A stretch of 64,000 nt of DNA from Phycisphaeraceae bacterium (GTDB lineage Bacteria; Planctomycetota; Phycisphaerae; Phycisphaerales; UBA1924). The first letter of the stretch is position 1; each line of letters begins with the position of its first letter. The stretch is from contig JAJTHN010000040.1 in assembly GCA_021297895.1 (NCBI GenBank), positions 18,674 to 82,673 of the forward strand, in the 5' to 3' direction. Under the pieces are notes generated by a model that saw only the letters and a program-made list of their open reading frames with translations, was not told where the DNA came from and ran no database searches. Of this stretch, positions 43,383 through 57,287 are shown piece by piece. Both the position numbers and the translations under genes were made by a program.

Positions 43383-45377
43383 TCAGGCGACCGATCGCCG
43401 GACCGAGATGCTGAACAGGCGTGCCGACGTGAATCGCACGAGGCCCAGGCCCAAGAGGACCTTGCACGCGCACGTGACAAAGAGGATCGCGAACATGGTC
43501 CCCTCGCTCAGGTTGCGCATCCCCGGGAGGTCGTAGGACGGCGAGCCGTGGGAGTTGGCCTCGCTGAGAATCACGCCGGCCATGACGACCGGATTGCTCA
43601 CGACCATGGGCACGAGGATCCCCTCAGACATCTGGCGAAGACCGGTGAGTTCCACGATGATCGCGATGAACACCGGCAGACCCAGCCACCAGATCGCGCC
43701 CGTCAGCAGCGAGAATCCCGCGGCCAGTTGCGACCGCCGCGTGATGGAACTGAACATGACCGAGAGTGCTGAAAGCATGAACGCCGAGCAGATGAGCAGC
43801 GGCAAGAACAGCACCAGGGTCTGAAGAGGGTGCTTGATGCCGCCGGCGAGCGTGCTGATGAGGATCAGCACGACGATGAGCAGGGGCACGACCATGCAGC
43901 GTCGCGTAGCGCCCAGAACCTTGGCGAGGATGATGGACCAAGGCGACATCGGCGTGGTGATGAGCGCGTGCCAGGTGCGGGCCTGAACCTCGCCCTGAAT
44001 CGCGGCCGAAGCGCCGGTCGCGGCCTGAAAGAGAAAGAGCAGGCACAGGACGATGCCGCAGAGAATGAGCCACTCTTCATCGTTCGCCCAGCCGCGAACG
44101 AGCGACCAGGTGATGAAGGCCAGCAGCGCGACCACGGCGGCGAGCAGGTGCAGTCGCGTGCGGAAGATCGACTGACGCAGCTCGCGCCAGAGGACCGGGT
44201 TGCCGCGGACCTGCCGCGAGGTGCCGGCGACGCGGACGCTCGGTGAATCCGAGGCGACGGGCGGTGCCGACGTCGCCGCGTCACGGGCCTGCGTCGCGGG
44301 GGCGCTGGCGCCCGAGCCGGCGCGAGATCCCCAGAGCCGCCAGCCGCGGCGGGCGGGTCTGGAGTTGCCGACGCCGTCGCGCCGGTAGACATCGGGCAGC
44401 AGCAGCGTTGCGACGCAGAGCAGCGCGGCGGAGAGCGCGAGCAGGATCATGACCGTGCCGACCCAGAATGGAACGCCCATGACCAGCGGCGGGAACATGC
44501 CCGGGCCGAAGCCGCCGAACTGCTCGGCCGTCAGCACGATCATCGCGATCAGCGGGCTGGACTGCATCACGAGCGTCGTCAGCGTGCCGCCCATCGGCCC
44601 GGCCATTCCCGCGCCGATGGCGAAGTACAGGAATTGCGGGATGATCATCGTCGCGAACATCACGACCGTCGCCAGACCCGCGGCGGCGGCGGGGCGCGTG
44701 ACCAGCACGCTGGCGAGCATCGCGACGGCGGCGGTGGCGATGGTGGTCGCACCGACGATGCACGTGGCGCCGATGATGAAGCCGACCTCCACGCCGCCGA
44801 AGATGCGGATGGCCATGAGGAACGGGAACACGCCCGCCGCGATGAGCAGGACCTGCGTGAGCCGCGCGGCGAACTTGCTGAGGATGACCTGCGAAGGACG
44901 GAGCGGACAGGTGGCCAACGCCGAGAGCGAGCGGCGGGTGCGCTCCTCGCAGATCGCGCCGCTGGTCATCTGGGCGGCGACGACGGGGAGCAGGAACAGG
45001 AGCGTCCAGACCAGCGCCAGCGAAAGGCTCGGGGCGATGTTCTGCAACTGCGAGCGAGAGACGGCCGAACTGCCGCGCGAACCCTCAAGGGCCGCGGCGA
45101 GCGTGAGCCCGCAGATGATCAGAAGCAGCAGCACGACGCCGGCGCGCGCGAAGTAGCCCAGCCGCCGACGGGACGTTGAGCGGAGTTCGAGGACGAAGAC
45201 CGGCGAGAACGCCGCGGCGGGCAGGGCCGCGAGAGCGGCGAGCCACGAGATCAGGCGACGGCGAAGGTAGCCGACATCCGCGCCGCGTTGCGGGCCGGGA
45301 ACCGGGCCGTTGCCGGAACTTTGCGGGGCCGAGGGGGCAAGGTCCGCGCCGGGCAATTCGATCGGCGTGCTGCTCAT
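43383..45377 (-). CDS. ABC-2-type transporter permease
   Basis: A 664-residue membrane protein made of two permease-like halves, each with about six hydrophobic helices. The first half opens with FSPVFVLELRSTSRRRLGYFARAG and contains SGAICEERTRRSLSALATCPLRPSQVILSK; the second has NPVLWRELRQSIFRTRLH and GEVQARTWHALITTPMSPWSIILAK. The ExRxxxLxxLxxxPxxxxxIxxxK segment in both halves is the coupling region of ABC-2 permeases. No ATP-binding subunit gene is adjacent, so the ATPase lies elsewhere. The start at 45377 lacks a clear ribosome site; the frame extends to 45434, which would run into the terminator hairpin. Confidence 0.85.
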   Translation of the reverse strand: MSSTPIELPGADLAPSAPQSSGNGPVPGPQRGADVGYLRRRLISWLAALAALPAAAFSPVFVLELRSTSRRRLGYFARAGVVLLLLIICGLTLAAALEGSRGSSAVSRSQLQNIAPSLSLALVWTLLFLLPVVAAQMTSGAICEERTRRSLSALATCPLRPSQVILSKFAARLTQVLLIAAGVFPFLMAIRIFGGVEVGFIIGATCIVGATTIATAAVAMLASVLVTRPAAAAGLATVVMFATMIIPQFLYFAIGAGMAGPMGGTLTTLVMQSSPLIAMIVLTAEQFGGFGPGMFPPLVMGVPFWVGTVMILLALSAALLCVATLLLPDVYRRDGVGNSRPARRGWRLWGSRAGSGASAPATQARDAATSAPPVASDSPSVRVAGTSRQVRGNPVLWRELRQSIFRTRLHLLAAVVALLAFITWSLVRGWANDEEWLILCGIVLCLLFLFQAATGASAAIQGEVQARTWHALITTPMSPWSIILAKVLGATRRCMVVPLLIVVLILISTLAGGIKHPLQTLVLFLPLLICSAFMLSALSVMFSSITRRSQLAAGFSLLTGAIWWLGLPVFIAIIVELTGLRQMSEGILVPMVVSNPVVMAGVILSEANSHGSPSYDLPGMRNLSEGTMFAILFVTCACKVLLGLGLVRFTSARLFSISVRRSVA

Positions 45378-45433
45378 GTGCGGGAGTCTACCACGGCCCT
45401 CGATCGGCATCGGCCGCGGCGCTGCCAAGTACA

Positions 45434-45463
45434 AAGGCCCCGCGCCAAGGGGCGCGGGGCCTT
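45434..45463 (-). terminator. strong terminator after the M16 peptidase gene
   Basis: A perfect 13-bp stem, AAGGCCCCGCGCC / GGCGCGGGGCCTT with a 4-base loop, starts 37 bases past the M16 stop. The A-tract on one arm gives the U-run on the leftward transcript. It separates the M16 group from the ABC permease gene. Confidence 0.8.
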
Positions 45464-45500
45464 GATCGGACTCGCTGCGATACGAACCCGAGCGGCGGGC

Positions 45501-48413
45501 TCAGGTGCCGGCGGGCTTGGCCGGAGCGGCAGGAGCGGCCTCGGGCTTGACGATGAAACGCATGCGGGCCTCGGGCTTGAAGTACGTGGCAAAGGCCGTG
45601 CGGACCATGTCCGCGGTCACGCCCTTGTAGAAGTCCGCGGCGCCGAGGATGTCCTCGAGCTTCTGCCCGCGATAGGTCAGGGTCGAGAGACGGTTGATCC
45701 AGAACTCGGGCTCCTTCATCGTCTCGTCCAGCACCGTGAGCAGCTGCAGGCGGGCGGTATCGAGTTCCTCCTGCGTCGGGCCTTTCTTCGCGAAGTCGGC
45801 GTAGATCTCCTCGATCGCGACGGCCAGTGCCTCGGCGCTCTCGGGGTTGGTCGGTGCCTGCGCGGCGAAGAGGCCGAACCCGGGATACTCGGTGCCCGGG
45901 CTGGAGCGTGCGCCGATGGAGTAGACCAGTCGCTTCTCCTCACGCAGGATCTTGATCATGCGCGTGGAGATGATGCGCGAAGCCAGCTGCATCAGGCGGA
46001 CGTCCTTGACGTTCTGAAGGTCGGGGCCGAAGAACCCGTCGAGCGCCTGGGCCTGCGGGGTCTTGGTCGCGATGGTCTTCTCGGAGACCAGCGGGCCGGT
46101 GGGGCGCTGGATCTTGCGCTTCTCGGCGAGGGTCTTGTCGCTGATGCGCTCTCGCGTGCTGAGCGAGCCGATGTACTTCTCGATCAGCGGCTTGACGTCG
46201 TCGAGTTGAACATCGCCGACGATGCTGACCTCGATCGGCGCGCTGGCCAAGGCGCCGGTGAGCCAGGCCTGAACCTGATCGAGCTTCACGGCCTTGACCT
46301 GCTCTTCCGTCAGCGGGCGGTTGCGGTCATCACCCTTGGGGAAGATCGAGTCCGCGGCGATCTCGGCCAGAACGCCCTCGGGAACGCTCTTGCGCTGAGC
46401 GATCGCCTGAAGCTGGGCGGAGCGCCAGAGCTCGAGCGCGGCGGGCTCGACCTTGGGATCGGTGATCATCAGGTGGGCCAGTTGAAAGGCCTTCTCGAAA
46501 CCCTCGGGCGAGCCGGAGATGTTGATCGAGATGCGGTCGCCGCCGACACCGCCGCGGGCGGAGGCCTTGTTGCCGGTCATCAGATCGCGGATCTGCGTGC
46601 TGGTCAGGGTGCTGGAGGCGGGCTGGATCAGCGCGATGCTGGCGGCGCTGGCGGTGCCGCGCTGGCCCGGGGCCTCGACGATCTCGCCGGAGGCGAGCGT
46701 GATGGTGATGGTTGCGGTGTTCTTGCGGTTGTCCATGAAGCGGTGGTGCATCCGCACGCCGTTGCTCAGCCAGCCGCTGCTGACGCCGGAGGCTTTGTCC
46801 ATCGCGACCTCGGCGACCTTGCCCGCGACGGGCTCGCGGGCCAGCAGCGCGGTGGCGCGGGCCTCTTCGGCGTCGGGAGCCGGTTGAACGCTGAAAGCCT
46901 CGGTGCCGAGCTTGATCAGCTCGGACTCGCTGGGCACGCCGGCGCTCAGGGGCAGTTCGGCGATGAAGATCGCGTTGGTCGGGTCGTACAGCTCCTTGAA
47001 GCGCGCGGAGACCTCGGACACTTTGATCGTCGGCACCAGTTCGCGGAGCAGATCCAGCCGCTGCTGGGCGGACATGATCGGCTCGCCCTCGGCGATCGCG
47101 CCGTTCATCCGCTGAAGGTGAACGCGTGCCGGGAGCGTGCTCTCGCGCTTAACGGCCTCCTCGGCCTGGGCGAGCAGTTCCGTCGTCGCGTCCTTGAGCT
47201 CCGACTCGCGGAAGCCGTGCAGCCGCGCACGCTGGACAAGCGTCGCCACATCCTTGAGCATCTCCTTCCAGTTCTCCGGCTTGCCGTCGGCGCTGACGCT
47301 GGTCCAGTTCAGCGTGCTGGCGACGGTCGAACTGCTGGCGCTTGCCGAGAGGAACCGCGGCGTGCCCTTGGCCAGTTCGTTCGTCACGCGGCGCCCGAAG
47401 GCCCACGAGCCGATCTGCTCGACAAGGTCATCACGGAACTGCGCGCGCGTCGTGGTCGGCGGGCGCGGCGCATCGACGCGGTTGAGCGAGATCGACGCGT
47501 CGGTCAGTTCAGCATCGGTCGCGACGATCGCTCGCACGCCCTTGGTCGGCGTCACGCCGACCGGCAGATCCGCAGGACGCGGGACCTTCGCGAACTCGCC
47601 GAAGTGCTTCTGGATTAGCGGACGGACGGTGTCGGCGTCGACATCGCCGACGACGATGAGCGTCATGTTGCTCGGGACGTAGAACTTCCGGTAGTACTCC
47701 TCGAACGCGGGCTTCTGCACGCCCATGATCGTCGCCTCGGTGCCGATGGGCAGGCGACGCCCGAACGTGCTCTCGGGCGCGACGCGCTCGAGGATGTAGT
47801 CCTGCACGCGCTGCTGGGCGCTCAGACGGGTGCGGCGCTCCTCGATGATGATGCCGCGCTCGCTCTCGATCTCCTTCTCGTTCAGCAGCAGCCGCCCGGC
47901 GACATCGCTGAAGAACAGCATCGCCTTCTCGATCGTCTCGGGCTTGGCGTCGGGCAGGGCCAGTTGGTACGTGGTCTGATCAAAGCTCGTGAAGGCGTTC
48001 TGATCGCGGCCGAACTGCAGGCCAAGGCTCTGGAAGAAGTCCACGACCTTGCCGGGCGGGAAGTTCGCCGAGCCGTTGAAGGCCATGTGCTCGAGATAGT
48101 GGGCCATGCCGCGGGTCTCTTCGACCTCGTTGAGCGAGCCGGAAGAGACGTGGATCCAGACGCTCACGCGCCCGGCGGGATTGGCGTGCTTGCGGACGAC
48201 ATAGGACAGGCCGTTCTCGAGTGTGCCGGTGACAAGCGCCGGATCGGTGGGGAGCTTCTCGTCAGCCGCGACGGCGCGAGCGAAGGCGGGTGCGGGCATG
48301 GACAGCACACCGCCGCTCAGCGAAAGCAGCAGGGCCAGCGCCGTCGCCGTGCCCATCGCACCGGCGCGAACGCCACCGGAGACCACCGAAGAGAGTCGCT
48401 TGCCACCATTCAT
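45501..48413 (-). CDS. M16-family zinc metallopeptidase, active form
   Basis: A 970-residue exported peptidase. The N-terminus has a signal peptide (ALALLLSLSGGVLSMPAPAFA). The inverted zinc motif HxxEH is present as MAHYLEHMAFNG, with His105, Glu108 and His109, and the third ligand lies in the downstream EKEIESERGIIIEE. Two M16 halves follow, with GDVDADTVRPLIQKHFGEF and a C-terminal half from about residue 520, containing SIVGDVQLDDVKPLIEKYIGSLSTR and VYSIGARSSPGTEYPGFGLFAA. It would digest peptides in the periplasm or at the surface. It follows an M16-like gene without the zinc motif, 169 bases upstream in the same direction. Confidence 0.93.
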   Translation of the reverse strand: MNGGKRLSSVVSGGVRAGAMGTATALALLLSLSGGVLSMPAPAFARAVAADEKLPTDPALVTGTLENGLSYVVRKHANPAGRVSVWIHVSSGSLNEVEETRGMAHYLEHMAFNGSANFPPGKVVDFFQSLGLQFGRDQNAFTSFDQTTYQLALPDAKPETIEKAMLFFSDVAGRLLLNEKEIESERGIIIEERRTRLSAQQRVQDYILERVAPESTFGRRLPIGTEATIMGVQKPAFEEYYRKFYVPSNMTLIVVGDVDADTVRPLIQKHFGEFAKVPRPADLPVGVTPTKGVRAIVATDAELTDASISLNRVDAPRPPTTTRAQFRDDLVEQIGSWAFGRRVTNELAKGTPRFLSASASSSTVASTLNWTSVSADGKPENWKEMLKDVATLVQRARLHGFRESELKDATTELLAQAEEAVKRESTLPARVHLQRMNGAIAEGEPIMSAQQRLDLLRELVPTIKVSEVSARFKELYDPTNAIFIAELPLSAGVPSESELIKLGTEAFSVQPAPDAEEARATALLAREPVAGKVAEVAMDKASGVSSGWLSNGVRMHHRFMDNRKNTATITITLASGEIVEAPGQRGTASAASIALIQPASSTLTSTQIRDLMTGNKASARGGVGGDRISINISGSPEGFEKAFQLAHLMITDPKVEPAALELWRSAQLQAIAQRKSVPEGVLAEIAADSIFPKGDDRNRPLTEEQVKAVKLDQVQAWLTGALASAPIEVSIVGDVQLDDVKPLIEKYIGSLSTRERISDKTLAEKRKIQRPTGPLVSEKTIATKTPQAQALDGFFGPDLQNVKDVRLMQLASRIISTRMIKILREEKRLVYSIGARSSPGTEYPGFGLFAAQAPTNPESAEALAVAIEEIYADFAKKGPTQEELDTARLQLLTVLDETMKEPEFWINRLSTLTYRGQKLEDILGAADFYKGVTADMVRTAFATYFKPEARMRFIVKPEAAPAAPAKPAGT

Positions 48414-48582
48414 GGATCATTTCCTTGTGTTGAACGAGATACCGCGTTGACGTGACGCCTCGTCGACGCTCCGAGCTCCGCGCACGCAGCGATCGGATCG
48501 CCGACCGCATCCCGATGCGCCTGAGGCTCTGATAAGTCCTGCTCGGGCGTATCGTTGCGAGGAATCAGCAATATTACCGGAT

Positions 48583-50427
48583 TCAGGGCCGAGCAGACCC
48601 CGTATCTCGTTCCCCTTCTGTTCGTGCCGGGGCAACCGTTGCGTCGTCCGGCGGGCCGTCGGCCTGCGGTTCGACCGTCGGCAGCAGCGCCAGACCGCGC
48701 CGTTCGCCATGCTCCAACAAAGCCCCGAGACCCGAGGCCGCGATGGCCTCGCGGCGCTTTCGGAAGGTCTCGGCCAAACGACGGGCGTTCATCTCCGCAT
48801 ACTCGCGCTCGGCCGAGGCCAGGCGATCCGGCGAGAGCCCGTACGCGCTGGCCATCGACAGCACCGACGCCCAGTAGCCGGCATCGCCCATGCGTCGCCG
48901 GGCATCCGCGGCCAGCGCCTGCCCGACGGCGCGGACCTCGTCATCGGTCACATCGCCCGCGAGCACCCGATCGATCTCCGCCCACACATCGACCGCCAGA
49001 GCACGCAGACGCTCATCGCTCATCTTCGGCCCGTCGCCTTCGTTGCGGAGGTCCATCGTCACCATCAGCCCGCTGGCGGAACCAACCAGCCGGCGCGGCA
49101 TCGCCTCCGCTCGGGCCGAGCGCAGCACGGCCTGCGCCGCCGAGTCCTCACCCGCACCCCCCACCGCCCCGGTCGCCCGAAGACGGGACTGCACGATCCG
49201 CGAGGCCACGGCCCACGCCCGCACGCTGGCGATGTCGCCCATGCACGGCCCCGGCCCGATCACCACCATCCGCCCGGGCACGCCCCGCGGCAGGACGCGC
49301 TCGATGCGCAGCGTTGGCAGCGCGTCGTCGCCCTCGGCAAGCTCGGGCGGAGATCGCAGCTTGCGAGCCGCCGCGTCGATCGCCGACTGACGCAGCGTCG
49401 AAGCCTCCGCCCACTCGCCGCAGCGCAGTTCGCCGAGTGCGCCGCGCGTAAGTTCGAGCGCCCGGCCGGGCGAAACATCGCCGACGATGGTGACCTCGAC
49501 CCCCGAAGCGTTGACGATGTGGGCCAGCCAATCGCGCGTTGACTCCGGGTTCGCCTGGGCGAGCGCCTCGACCGATGGCTCGACGATGCCGCCGTCCATC
49601 AGGTCGCGAAGGGCCACCATCGCGCGGAGCATCATCCGGTCGCCACGGGCTGACGAACTCCAAGGCCGCGTCGATGGCGGCGTGTCCTGCGGCTCGGCAA
49701 CGTCGTCGGCGAGAATCGCCCGGGCCGAGGCCAGCGCCCGCGAACGCGCACGCTCGAAGCGTTCCGCATCGACCGTCGGGGACGCGAGCATCCGGCCCAT
49801 CGCCTCGAGCGTTGCGGGAACATCGGTCGACGGAACCTGCGCGCGGAGCATGAGCCCCTCGGGCGCGGCGACGGCGCTGATTCTTCCTTGCGAGCCCTGC
49901 GTGCGGCCGCGAGCGTCGGGCCGCGGCGAGTCGGTCGGGCTTGCCGCGGGCGGCGTCCAGGCCTGAGCGGCGAGTTCACTCATCCCGGCGGAGTTGCCGC
50001 ACTCGTGCATAACCCCGCCGACGACACGGGCAACGATGTGGACCGTCCCGCCTCGGTCGTCGGGCTTCATGGGGCGCACGACCAGCCGAACGCCGTTGGA
50101 CAGCTCCATCGCGTAGACGCCGGCATCGCGATAGACGCGGCAGACCTCCTCGCGGGGCGCGAGCGCGGGGACCAATGGGCGTGTCTGGCCGATGGCCGAA
50201 ACACCCGTGGCGTCCAGCAGCAGACCCGCCGCGAGCGCCAACGCCGCCGCGCCGCCCCGGACACACCCCGACCATGCCGCGGCCGTTGCCCGAGAGGCCG
50301 GGCGTCGCGATCGGAACGGGAGCGTCAGAGCAGGTGCGGTCACGTCCGAGCGATATGACCCGGCTGACATCGGGTTGCAACGCCCGAATCGGTCACGGAC
50401 CACCCGGCGCCCGCGGAGGCAGATCAT
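48583..50427 (-). CDS. M16-like protein lacking the zinc motif
   Basis: A 614-residue exported protein with a hydrophobic signal segment (ALALAAGLLLDATGVSAIG) near residues 60-78. It keeps M16 features such as YAMELSNGVRLVVRP, VEVTIVGDVSPGRALELTRGALGEL and a helical C-terminal half, but where an active enzyme has HxxEH it reads CGNSAGMSELAAQA, with no His pair. It is therefore predicted to be catalytically dead and perhaps a partner or chaperone of the active M16 enzyme encoded next. The ATG at 50427 overlaps the rsmD stop as ATGA, arguing for that start; Met20 (50370) is possible. The C-terminus is charged and low-complexity. Confidence 0.8.
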   Translation of the reverse strand: MICLRGRRVVRDRFGRCNPMSAGSYRSDVTAPALTLPFRSRRPASRATAAAWSGCVRGGAAALALAAGLLLDATGVSAIGQTRPLVPALAPREEVCRVYRDAGVYAMELSNGVRLVVRPMKPDDRGGTVHIVARVVGGVMHECGNSAGMSELAAQAWTPPAASPTDSPRPDARGRTQGSQGRISAVAAPEGLMLRAQVPSTDVPATLEAMGRMLASPTVDAERFERARSRALASARAILADDVAEPQDTPPSTRPWSSSARGDRMMLRAMVALRDLMDGGIVEPSVEALAQANPESTRDWLAHIVNASGVEVTIVGDVSPGRALELTRGALGELRCGEWAEASTLRQSAIDAAARKLRSPPELAEGDDALPTLRIERVLPRGVPGRMVVIGPGPCMGDIASVRAWAVASRIVQSRLRATGAVGGAGEDSAAQAVLRSARAEAMPRRLVGSASGLMVTMDLRNEGDGPKMSDERLRALAVDVWAEIDRVLAGDVTDDEVRAVGQALAADARRRMGDAGYWASVLSMASAYGLSPDRLASAEREYAEMNARRLAETFRKRREAIAASGLGALLEHGERRGLALLPTVEPQADGPPDDATVAPARTEGERDTGSARP

Positions 50428-51401
50428 CGCTGGTAGAAGTGAACCGCGGTCGACCCGTACGGATGCGTCTCCGGACCGCGCATGCCCGCGATCGCCAGAT
50501 CACCAAGGACCGGCACCTTCGCGACGGCGGGATCGGGCATCGGCGGGATGTCGGACTCGCGGTCGCGGGATTCGGCCAGACGCTCGGCGCGTTCATCCTC
50601 GGCCCGGTCCTCCGCCGCGGCACGGTCGAGCGCCCGTTGGAGTTCCCGAGGCGAAAGCCACTGGGCATCGGCGGGCAGGCGCATGTCGGCGAAGCCGGCT
50701 CCGTCGTCCTCATCGGCGATCGGCTCGGCGTCGGCGAACTCGTCGGCGTCTCCCTCGGCCTTCTTCCGCGCCAGGCGGTCCTTGGCCCGCCACCCGCCGC
50801 GTTCGGGCTCGTCCCATCGCACCTTGCCCGTGCGGCGTTCGTGGCGCTTCTTCGAACCCTTGATGGGCTTCTTCTCGTCGACCGCGGGCTCGCCCGACGC
50901 CGGATCATCGGGGATCGTCATGACGAACGGCCAGGGTGTCCGCAGAATCACGAAGCCATCATCGGCCAGCGTCTGCCCGAGTGCGGAGACCTGCGCACGG
51001 ATGCGATCCCAGCCCGCCGGGTCGGTCGCCAGCGGGTACGGCGGGTCCATGAAGATCAGGTCGGTTGGGCGAGGGCAGCGCGCGACGATGCTCAGGCCCA
51101 GAGCGTCGCCCTGGGCGATCGTGGATCGCGCTTCGCACTTGAGCGTGTCGATGTTCTGCTTGAGGTACTGGGCCGCGATGCGATCGCGCTCGACGAACAG
51201 GCACGAGCGAGCGCCGCGGCTGAGCGCCTCAAGACCCATCGCGCCGGAGCCGGCGAAGAGATCGACAACGTTGGCATCCTCGATGCGCAGGCCCAGCATC
51301 GAGAAGATCGATTCCTTGACACGATCGGGCATCGGCCGCGTAACCAGACCGGGGGCGCAGACCAGTTGTCGACGTCGGAACTCTCCCGCGATGATGCGCA
51401 T
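50424..51401 (-). CDS. rsmD: RsmD-type 16S rRNA (guanine-N2) methyltransferase with long insert
   Basis: A SAM-dependent enzyme predicted to methylate G966 of 16S rRNA. The N-terminal 155 residues match RsmD well: MRIIAGEFRRRQL, TRPMPDRVKESIFSML, the SAM loop VVDLFAGSGAMGLEALSRGA and the catalytic DPPY in IFMDPPYPL at about 119-122. RsmD usually has 180-200 residues, but here it has 325: about residues 160-298 are a highly charged insert (KKPIKGSKKRHERRTGKVRW, then Glu/Asp/Arg-rich helices). The normal end returns as HPYGSTAVHFYQR, so this is an internal insertion rather than a fusion. Coupled by ATGA to the M16-like gene. Confidence 0.9.
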   Translation of the reverse strand: MRIIAGEFRRRQLVCAPGLVTRPMPDRVKESIFSMLGLRIEDANVVDLFAGSGAMGLEALSRGARSCLFVERDRIAAQYLKQNIDTLKCEARSTIAQGDALGLSIVARCPRPTDLIFMDPPYPLATDPAGWDRIRAQVSALGQTLADDGFVILRTPWPFVMTIPDDPASGEPAVDEKKPIKGSKKRHERRTGKVRWDEPERGGWRAKDRLARKKAEGDADEFADAEPIADEDDGAGFADMRLPADAQWLSPRELQRALDRAAAEDRAEDERAERLAESRDRESDIPPMPDPAVAKVPVLGDLAIAGMRGPETHPYGSTAVHFYQR

Positions 51402-51494
51402 GGATCGAGCAAAGCACCCCGCACGCCCCGGGTCAAGTCCGCGCTGCGCGGATGACGCGGCCGGATGAACCGCCGAGCGGCCCGGAGACGCGGA

Positions 51495-52442
51495 TCAGTT
51501 GTTGTACTGCACGCTCTGAGACGGGAAGGTCGGGATCACCGAGTAGACGTTGTCTTCACGCGTGCCGGGATTGAAGTCCGACCCGGCGCTGTAGAAGTAC
51601 GGGCGGCTGTTCGTGCACAGACCCTCATCGGCATCGCCAACCCAGTTGTACTCGCGGCGATCACCGGGTTCCGGGGCGGTGTCTGGGCGAAACGGCATCG
51701 CGCTGCGGCGGTACTGAAATTCTGCGCCGGAGCGTGGGTCGCGGAACACGAGATTGGGTCGCAAAGTACCTGAGAAATCGCCCGGGCTCGAGGCGGTAGA
51801 TGTGAACAACAATCCGTACCCGCCGTGATACGCCGGGTGCACGATGCGCAGCGGGTTGCCCCAGGGGTCGACGATGGTCGCCAACTCCAGCGGGTTGCTG
51901 TTGGCATCCAGCACAGGTCCGAGCGCCGTCCTGACCTCGGTCACCAGACCGGACTTGCTGTCATTCTGCCTGAGAAGTTTCGCGTCAATCTGGCTCAGCA
52001 TCTTCTCGGCGCTCGGAGCGTCGGCGAGCAGCGCCATGTACAGCGCCAGGCTCGGCTCGGCGGGATGCGCGAACTGCCATGCGTTGGCCAGTTGCGGCGT
52101 TGGCGCGGGAAGATAGTTCGTCGCCGCGCGGGCATCGATGATCGGGAACTGAGTGCCGTCGCCGGCCGTGAAGGTGCTCGGCAGCGTGGATTGGCCCGTG
52201 GAACTGAGGTACTCGACCAGCGTCTGATCCAGCACGCGGACAAGATTCTGCGCCGTTCGCGTCCGACCCGTGTCCACGACACGCCGCCCGACGACGAGCG
52301 AGATCGTGGCGAGGATCAGGACGACGCTGACGACCGCCAGCAATTCGATCAGTGTGAACGCGCAGCGTGAGCGACCGCGGACCACGCGACCAGAACACGG
52401 ATCCGCTTGCTGCAACTGCTGTGTGTTCATGTGCATACCCAT
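51495..52442 (-). CDS. type II secretion/pilin-like prepilin, separate locus
   Basis: A 315-residue prepilin with a leader of about 29 residues ending in RGRSRCA, then FTLIELLAVVSVVLILATISLVV with Glu at +5; the residue before Phe is Ala rather than Gly. The large globular part includes VRVLDQTLVEYLSSTGQSTLP, a long helical segment, then VDPWGNPLRIVHPAYHGGYGLLFTSTASSPGDFS, a pattern of GspG-like planctomycete pseudopilins with a WGNP turn. ATG 52442 has GGGAGG six bases upstream. It is 10 kb from the main operon, on the other strand, so it may join that machine as an extra subunit or belong to another. Confidence 0.87.
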   Translation of the reverse strand: MGMHMNTQQLQQADPCSGRVVRGRSRCAFTLIELLAVVSVVLILATISLVVGRRVVDTGRTRTAQNLVRVLDQTLVEYLSSTGQSTLPSTFTAGDGTQFPIIDARAATNYLPAPTPQLANAWQFAHPAEPSLALYMALLADAPSAEKMLSQIDAKLLRQNDSKSGLVTEVRTALGPVLDANSNPLELATIVDPWGNPLRIVHPAYHGGYGLLFTSTASSPGDFSGTLRPNLVFRDPRSGAEFQYRRSAMPFRPDTAPEPGDRREYNWVGDADEGLCTNSRPYFYSAGSDFNPGTREDNVYSVIPTFPSQSVQYNN

Positions 52443-52752
52443 GCGTTTCCTCCCCTTCAATACCCCCGTCATGACCCCGACCCCAAGCGTGACTCAATCG
52501 CTCCGATGACCCCGGCCGCGATCGCGCCCAATAGGGCCGCGGCAGAACTTCCCGAACAAGCGTACACCAAACCCGGCTCGGAGGGCACGATCACCGGTCC
52601 GGCGCGATGTCGGACGCCGAACGTCCACCGTCCCTACGAGCCGCGACGGCCAACGGTTGCAGCCCGGGCGTCGGATCATCCGACGCCCGGGCGCTGCGTT
52701 TGGGGTTGTGCCGGGCCGGGGACGCGATGAGCGGCCGCCGGGTCCGGATGGC

Positions 52753-57042
<4,290 letters not shown>

Positions 57043-57287
57043 TGTTCTGGTACCTGTGCGACCGCGGTCGCTTCTTGCCGCCCGTGTGCCGATCGACCAT
57101 CGGGAGTTGAACCCCCGATCAACGCCGACACGCTCGCCGAGCGATTGACGCTCGACCGGGCATCTACCTGTGGTGACTGTCGTTTACGCGATGATGGGCC
57201 GAACGCGATGCGCTCGGCCGATTGGGCGACGCTCGTGCGCCGCACTCCGGGGCCGGATGCTCGTACGCATCCCGGCCGATCTGCCCC

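Noticed and set aside
45288..47618. 776-codon rightward open frame opposite the M16 peptidase
   Set aside because: Mirror of the conserved peptidase; composition of Gly/Leu/Asp/Arg shadow type.
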